This document shows, piece after piece, positions 58,174 through 64,000 of a stretch of 64,000 nucleotides of DNA. The DNA lies in contig CM055092.1 of the NCBI GenBank assembly GCA_029204225.1, positions 17,928,886 through 17,992,885 of the forward strand, written 5' to 3'. The notes under the pieces are model-generated. The model worked only from the letters and a program-made list of their open reading frames with translations. It made no database searches and was not told the DNA's origin. The number at the start of each line of letters is the position of its first letter. Positions within the stretch are counted from its first letter, which is position 1. Source of the DNA: Diphasiastrum complanatum. Its lineage: Eukaryota; Streptophyta; Lycopodiopsida; Lycopodiales; Lycopodiaceae. Made by a program: the position numbers and the translations under genes.

Positions 58174-60159
58174 CTTTCTCTATCTTAAGTACTTTTTGTT
58201 CCTAAGTTAATAAAAAATCTTATTGTTGTTGGGCAGTTGTTTGATAGTGGACTAGATGTGAATTTCAATGTTGATACATGTACAATCAAGAAGCATGATG
58301 AGATCCTTGCATTGGGGTCTAGATATGGTGGAATCTACAAGCTTGATCCCAAAGAGTATGCTAACTCTTGTGATAGTGCTTTTGCTTCTCATATGTCTTT
58401 GGAGGAACTATGGCATAGAAGGTTGCGGCATCCTAACTATAGTTCTATGGTGTCCATGGTCAAGAAAGCCAAAGCTATTGGCTTGCCTAATCTTATCTCC
58501 AAGAATTTCAAGCCATGTGAGGCTTGTGCCATATCTAAGTCTCATAAGAAGCCTTTTTCAAAGTCATATATCAAGACTACACATCCATTAGAGCTCATAC
58601 ACTCGGATGTGCACTTCTCATCTTCAAAGAGCAAGGGTGGTGCTACTTGCTTTGTAATTCATTGATGATTTCACAAGATTTACTTGGTTATATCTTCTAG
58701 CTTCAAAGTCTATGGTGTTTGACTATTTCCTAAAGTTCAAAGCTCTAGTTGAAAAGCAATTTTCATACAAAATCAAGATTCTTAGAAGTGATGGAGGTGG
58801 TGAGTAGACTTCCAATAAATTTCATGATTATTGTGAGCTTGAAGGCATCAAAAGGGAGTTTTCTTGTGCATATACACCATCTCAAAGTGGGGTGGCTAAA
58901 AGAAAGAATAGAACATTGTGTGAATGTGCCAAAACCATTAGAATTGAGGCATCCTTGCCAAAAGACTTTTGGGGTGAGGCCATCAATTGTTCAAACTATC
59001 TTTGCAATCGACTCCCTCATGTTGCACTTGGAGGAAAGTCACCATATGAAGCACTTTATTTGAAGAAACCTAAGGTTGATCACCTTAGAGTATTTGGATG
59101 CATATGCTTTGTCCATATTACCTTGGAAATGAGAAAGAAGGATGATCCTTGTGCAAGCAAAGGAGTAATGGTTGGATATTCATCCAACAAGAAAGCCTAT
59201 CGAATCTACATGCTCTCTACTTCTAAAGTAATTGATAGTAGAAATGTAGTTTTTCATGAAGAAGAAAAGTCGAATCTTGGAGGGGCCGAGATCAAGCAAC
59301 CTCAAAATCTACCACCTTTTGTTATTGAAGACAATCAACATATGGAGGAGTCGAGATTTGATGATGGAAGTCCTCGGATTTTCACTTTTAGAAGATCCAT
59401 GAGGGAGAGATCCGAGCCTAAGAGGCTCACTTATGATAACAAAGGAAAACAATTGGATCTTGATTCCACTTATGCTTATTTTGTTTCTCATGAGGAGCCC
59501 AAAGATGTCCAAGAAGCCCTCAATACCAAGGAGTGGTATGAGGCCATGAAGATTGAATATGATGCCTTAATCACCAACCACACATGGGAGCTAGTGGATC
59601 CACCACCTAACATGCATATCATTGGATGCAAGTGGGTGTTCAAGATCAAGTACAATCATGATGGCTCCATCAACAAGTACAAGACAAGATTATGTGCTAA
59701 AGGCTTTGCACAAATATATGGCCTTGACTATGAAGAAACCTTTGCTCTTGTAGCAAAGATGGTAACAATAAGAATCATAATCTCTCTTGCCTTATTTTTT
59801 AAGTAAAAATTGTATCAGCTTGATGTCTCCAACGCTTTTGAATGGCTATCTTGAGGAGGAGATATACATGGAACAACCTCAAGGATTTATCAAGGATAAA
59901 TCTAAGGTGTGTTTGCTACTTAGAAGTCTTTATGGCTTAAAGCAAGCACCTAGATCATGGTATTCAAGACTCAACAACTTTCTACTTTCATTAGGATTTG
60001 TGCTTAGTGACTATGATCCTTCTATGTACTTAAAGTTTGATGGTAGTAATATTGTCATTCTTCTAATCTATGTAGATGACATTATTCATAGTGCAAGTTG
60101 TTTGATGCTAGTTCAAGAAACTAAAGATGCATTAGGAAGAGAGTTTAAAATGCAAGATC
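58174..60159 (+). pseudogene. Element S duplicated integrase-RT start (copy 2) and RT core
   Basis: This is a second copy of 56645-58173, offset 1,529 bases, beginning again at LSLSKVLFVPKL. Copy 2 has lost two bases at about 58660 (IDDF region), has TAG at 58806 in GGEYT, and has Lys for the catalytic Glu (SGVAKRKNR). It then continues beyond the duplicated part: CAKGFAQIYGLDYEETF, a TAA at 59804, LNGYLEEEIYMEQPQGF, LYGLKQAPRSWYSR and YVDD (60069-60080). It stops at FKMQD, where the inverted segment begins. Confidence 0.88.
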
Positions 60160-61380
60160 ACAAATTTCATCAATTTCTCAATGAGTACATCACATATATA
60201 TAGATCCATGGACTCTCCTCCTACTTTGAGTTGAATTGGAGTTATGAATCCACCTCTCAAGCTATCTAGACTTATTCAAGCCACCTCACTATGTCAAATT
60301 GTGCCACCTAGCCTTTTCATGCATTAAATGTGGCATGCAAAGTACAAATGGCAATTCCTATGGTAGCTCGAGTTTCTAATTCTACCTACCTTGAATATTT
60401 TATTCTAAGATGGGTCTTTACTAAGCCAAAAGAGCTTAATTCATCTTTGGCTTTTTTAGGACCCCTACTCATAGCATTAGATAGATTTTTCCAATATTTT
60501 GACACTCCACCTAAAAATGTATCTAATGTGGATCAAGCATTGATCTTGAGATAAGACCAAGATTAGATCTATGCTTTGAGAAGGCACTTTTGCAGAGTGG
60601 CTTTGTGAGAAGATCAGCAATACATGAAGATGTGTCGACGGGTTCCAAGTTGATTTCACCTCCAATGAGCTTTTCCCTTACAAAATGGTGTGCCACTTCT
60701 ATATGCTTGCTTCTTGCATGAAAAATAGGATTTTTGCAAGAGCTTGGGCCGATATGTTGTCACATTTGATCACGGGAAGATCATCCTCTTTGATGCACTT
60801 TAGCTCCATGATTAACCTCTTGATCCAAAGCACCTCTTTAGTTGTTGTAGTGAGTGCTTTGTACTCAGCCTCACAAGAAGATAGAGATATGGTATCTTGC
60901 TTCTTTGAAAGCCAAGACACAAGATTGCCTCCAAGAAAGATAGTATATGCATTGATGGACTTTCGATCCATCTTATCACTTGCAAAATCGAAATCCGAAT
61001 AGCCAACAATGGTTAGATCTTTGTTCTTGTACAATAAACCATAATCCTGAGTAGACGATACATATCTTAGAGCTCTCTTGGCCATCTTCCAATGTTGGAT
61101 CTTAGGATCTTGCATCAATTTGTGCACACAATAGCTCAAATTGGGTCTAGTGATAGTAAGCCAAATCAAAGAGCCTATAAGACTCCTATAAAGTGTGATG
61201 TCCTCGAAGGATCTTTCATCACCTTTAATAGGATCTTTAACATGTTGCTCCATGGGAGTATCTATGCCTTTACAATTTTGCATATTGAATCTTCTCAACA
61301 TAGAAAAGACATATCTAGATTGACAAATAATAGCATACTCTTCATGAAAATCAATCTCAAGGCCTAAAATGTAATGGATC
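60160..61380 (-). pseudogene. Inverted 3' part of element S: LTR, RNase H and RT tail
   Basis: The minus strand reads on exactly where the plus strand breaks: IHYILGLEIDFHEEYAIICQ, GIDTPMEQHVKD, SLIWLTITRPNLSYCVHKL, then RNase H with YSDFDFASDKMDRKS, SLSSCEAEYKAL and KCDNISAQALAKI. A frameshift near 60735 follows. The purine tract and the LTR start TGTCAAAATATTGG (60505) come next, and the LTR runs to 60160. The stop-free pol part (60726-61378) is well preserved. Order and content show this to be S's own 3' end, flipped. Confidence 0.88.
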
Positions 61381-61386
61381 AAGGTT

Positions 61387-61421
61387 GGAGACAAGCTCTT
61401 TGTGCCCTCTCTCTCTACTCG
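61387..61421 (+). mobile_element. Fragment of element S LTR in original orientation
   Basis: GGAGACAAGCTCTTTGTGCC and the following CTCTCTCTCTACTCG match the S LTR at 53858-53892. It continues the LTR after the point (AAATTTGT) where the inverted segment ends, minus about a dozen bases. At 61422 sequence of the gypsy element begins. Confidence 0.82.
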
Positions 61422-61700
61422 GATGAACCATTTATGGATCCTGTCATAAATGAATATGTTGCGGCCTATGCAGCTCAGACTCAGCGTCAAGGCGGAAGAA
61501 ATTACGGCTGCTACAGATGCGGCGAAGGACACAGAATTGCAAAATGTTCCTACAAGGGACAATATACATCCTTCTGCCGAGAATGCGATTATGGACACTG
61601 TTTCAAGAATTGTCCATTTAAACCTGGAACTAGTGCACCTCTGAACATCATTGCAATACAGCAACCAGCAATTCCAGCAGGGATGCCATTGGAAGGATGA
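61422..61700 (+). pseudogene. Gypsy element R gag C-terminus with two zinc knuckles
   Basis: The open frame reads EPFMDPVINEYVAAYAAQTQ, then CYRCGEGHRIAKC (CX2CX4HX4C) and, after YKGQYTSF, a second knuckle CRECDYGHCFKNC with one residue fewer before the His. It ends in a proline-rich tail and TGA at about 61698. Tandem knuckles of this kind are found in Ty3/gypsy Gag. The N-terminal part and 5' LTR are missing because element S is adjacent. Confidence 0.7.
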
Positions 61701-61715
61701 CAATTCGACACTCCT

Positions 61716-63230
61716 ATGTTAGCTGTTACGCGAGCACAGAAGAGGAAGGAAGTGGCTCCCTCACCATCACCATCGGTTACTGACGACCAACCCTCAACTT
61801 CAGCGCCATATCCGAATGTGAGGGAAAAAAGAAGACAGTACCAAAAAATAAGACACTGGGTACAGAAAGCACAAGCGAAAGAAAAAGAGCAAGAAAGAGA
61901 TAATCCTGCGGAAACCTCCAGTTGGCGTCGAACAAAAATCGCAAACGGGCTCACCACTGCGCACTGATTAGAATGATCGGTTGCACAAACATGAACCACC
62001 TTTTCACATGGTAAAGCCCGAGGAACCACACACTAAAAGGCTTGAACTTTTACTGTCAAGTCGTATTAGTTTACCATGCGGAGAACTACTGCGAATTGCA
62101 CCACAAGCAAAAAGCCTTCTAGCTGAATGGGCCAAAGCGGATGAGGATCCAGTAGCGCCTGAGCCCATATATTGTAAGGGATATGAAGAAACAAGTAAAG
62201 TCCTCCACATCGAAGCAGCATGGGAAAGTGAGGAACACAACATCACTTTGTCAATCAAACACAAGAGATACGAGGACGAGGCGACAATGGTAGATGGAGG
62301 ATCGGGTGTCAATATGATCTCCACTACTTTGTATGATAAATGGGGTTTACAAGGATTGAAGCCAGCAAGATTTGCCATCAAGCTAGCTGATCAATCCTGT
62401 GTAAAACCAAAAGGTGTAGTTGCTGATATCCCTGTAAAGATAGCAAGCATGCAATTTGTGATTACTTTTGTAGTCATGGATATACCCGAATCTCCATCTG
62501 CATACCGTGTTTTACTGGGAAGAACCATGGTTGAGAACTGCACAAGTAGTACACAACTAGGGTATGGGGAAACTCACCTTCAAGACAGAGAGCAGGGCTG
62601 TAAAGGTTGATCCAACCACATCGGCGGTGAAACCTATTGCACACAAAGATGATGACGGATCATCCACGACAGATCACATAATTGATCGCCCAATGGCAGC
62701 CAAGGGGAGTCACTATCATTCAGAGATGGATGTCGTGATATGGATGGATGCATTAGCAACTATTGACTGCCAGGCATGTTAATATGAATCAGATCCGGAA
62801 CATAGTACATCTTCACCCAAGTGTTACACTATGGACACACCCATCACATTTGGGGTGAATATGATAAACGTAGCATGGCTGTCAATTGAACCTATTGAGA
62901 ACCCAGTGGATGATGATTTGGTCCCTTGGCAACATGCTCTAACTTATAATAAAGAGATTGAGTTGACTAATGAACAGGTCTTACACCACATGGACTCAGA
63001 TCATTACGGAACCAGGAAAGTACCAGCTCAACCACCGCAAAAAGTCTGCTATGGTGAAAGTCTCAAGGGTTGATCCACCCAATGCACCTGCGAATAAGAA
63101 GAATCAGTTGAAGCAACGCTACAACCAGGTGATCCGTTGGAGTGATCTACCCGATGAGACGATAGCTACAGTGGATGTGGATATTCACACAACCATGAGG
63201 CGAATGTCACGGCAGTCCCAATGAAAGAAA
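61716..63230 (+). pseudogene. Gypsy element R protease region
   Basis: A basic linker (61716-61966, KKRRQYQKIRHWVQKAQAKE type) is followed by a frame (61981-62610) with CGELLRIAPQAKSLLAEWAK and the retropepsin motif ATMVDGGSGVNMISTTLY (about 62282-62335), then KLADQSCVKPKGVVADIPVK and FVVMDIPESPSAYRVLLGRT. This D-G-G-S form is typical of gypsy Tat/Athila-type proteases. A frame change at about 62560 leads to a linker that carries further stops (TAA at 62780, TGA at 63071). It is not functional. Confidence 0.7.
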
Positions 63231-64000
63231 ACAAGGACGAATCCACCAAGATGACAAAAAATAACAAAAAGAAAGTATTGGATTCCTTGAAGTCAATCAA
63301 GATGGACTCAGATACAGCTCATCTTCTACACAGGTGACAGAAAATCAAAAAATGACCAGTCGGGCTAAGATCAATATGCTGAAAGAGGAATCTCGACGAG
63401 TGCCAGTTCACGAGATGCCTGAGACTTTCAAGAACTATACCTTGGACGTCGTGGTAATCATGATGCCGCAAGCCCAGAGAGAACCTGATCAGAGTCAGGC
63501 ACCAGCGGAACAAGTCTTTTAGGGACGGGGACCTGCACGAACACAGCCGATGAACCTTGACGAGCCAGGTGAAGAAGAAAAGATAGTACATGTGGAGGAG
63601 CAGCTAAGACCCACACAGTTCAAGAGACTACGATCGTTGTTGGTGGAACATAAAGACTATTTTGCATGGAGTTAGAGTGACCTGAAGGGCATTCCACCAA
63701 TAGTAGTCCAACACACCATGCCCTTGGTAGATGGAGCATTCCCCAAGGTAAGCCGTTATAACCGCTGCAACCCGAATTATACTGAGCTGATCAAGCAAAA
63801 GTTGCAAAAGCTGATGGATGCAAATTTTCTCTATGAAATAGAGCACACGGAATGGGTATCATCAATAGTTATAGTACCCAAGAAGAACGGCAAAATGCGG
63901 ATTTGTGTGAATTTGAAGGCACTAAATGTAGTCACCAAAAAAGACCATTTTCTTTTACCATTTACGGAAAGTATCCTCGATAGGGTAGTTGGCGCCGAAG
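63231..64000 (+). pseudogene. Gypsy element R reverse transcriptase, N-terminal part (runs off window)
   Basis: From about 63520 the frame shows EEQLRPTQFKRLRSLLVEHK, DYFAWS followed by TAG (63675; a Tyr or His codon is usual), SDLKGIPP, then the RT start: SRYNRCNPNYTELIKQKLQK, WVSSIVIVPKKNGKMRICVN and ALNVVTKKDHFLLPF, then ESILDRVVGAE. Gypsy RTs have the same VPKKNGK.R.CVDYR.LN....KD.(F/Y)PLP blocks; here VD is VN and PLP is LLP. The YVDD-type active site lies beyond the window. Confidence 0.8.

Overview
This window is repeat-rich plant nuclear DNA. It is dominated by Ty1/copia LTR retrotransposons. The first-strand primer site is the plant copia type (TGGTATCAGAGCC, complementary to initiator-Met tRNA). 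There are also one Ty3/gypsy element, one CACTA-type DNA transposon end, long microsatellites and several private minisatellites. I see no intact host gene, rRNA, tRNA or bacterial feature. The species cannot be named from sequence; a large, old, methylated land-plant genome (fern, bryophyte or gymnosperm are all possible) would fit.

Layout. 1-6717: a minus-strand copia element (Z) whose two LTR pieces bracket a truncated plus-strand copia (A) and the 3' end of another family (B). 7247-9790: a decayed, intron-containing minus-strand gene with a ParB/DGQHR-like motif and a DNA-methylase-like C-terminal half, the most unusual item here. 9791-12681: non-coding, probably including a minus-strand LTR with a (GA)n run. 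12682-13760 (D, minus) abuts 13760-17625 (O, plus) head to head; O has a 3' LTR from 17626. 19-22.6 kb: pyrimidine-rich repeats, an 80-unit (CT)n tract and a recurring GAGCA/TGCTCGAG motif. 22587-25951: minus-strand copia Q with both LTRs and an internal deletion that removed RT. 26-34.7 kb: decayed unassigned coding remnants, an AT-rich block, a CTAAGGG-type minisatellite, a transposase-like remnant (DUF7869-like) and two guanine-rich minisatellites.

34701-47367 is a three-level nest: minus-strand element M (both LTRs, 5-bp CCAAG target duplication) was interrupted inside RNase H by element N (35293-42091, exact 5-bp AACCA duplication), and N carries a 5'-truncated plus-strand element P of the same family as M. 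47.4-53.6 kb holds an unassigned ORF, a compound (TG)n(GA)n(G)n microsatellite, a Transposase_24/En-Spm-like pseudogene with visible introns and a CACTA-type 3' terminus at 51784-51788. 53672-61421 is copia element S, which has a solo-LTR insertion, a 1.53-kb internal tandem duplication and a 1.2-kb internal inversion. 61422 to the end is a Ty3/gypsy element (R) that runs off the window inside RT.

The coding segments are almost all broken. Gag, protease, integrase and RT-RNase H of each copia element would have acted together as one polyprotein for replication in trans, but no element here has a full intact reading frame. Many of the lesions are C-to-T or G-to-A transitions, as expected for long-silenced methylated repeats. 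Start points quoted for frames within a polyprotein are frame boundaries, not translation starts.
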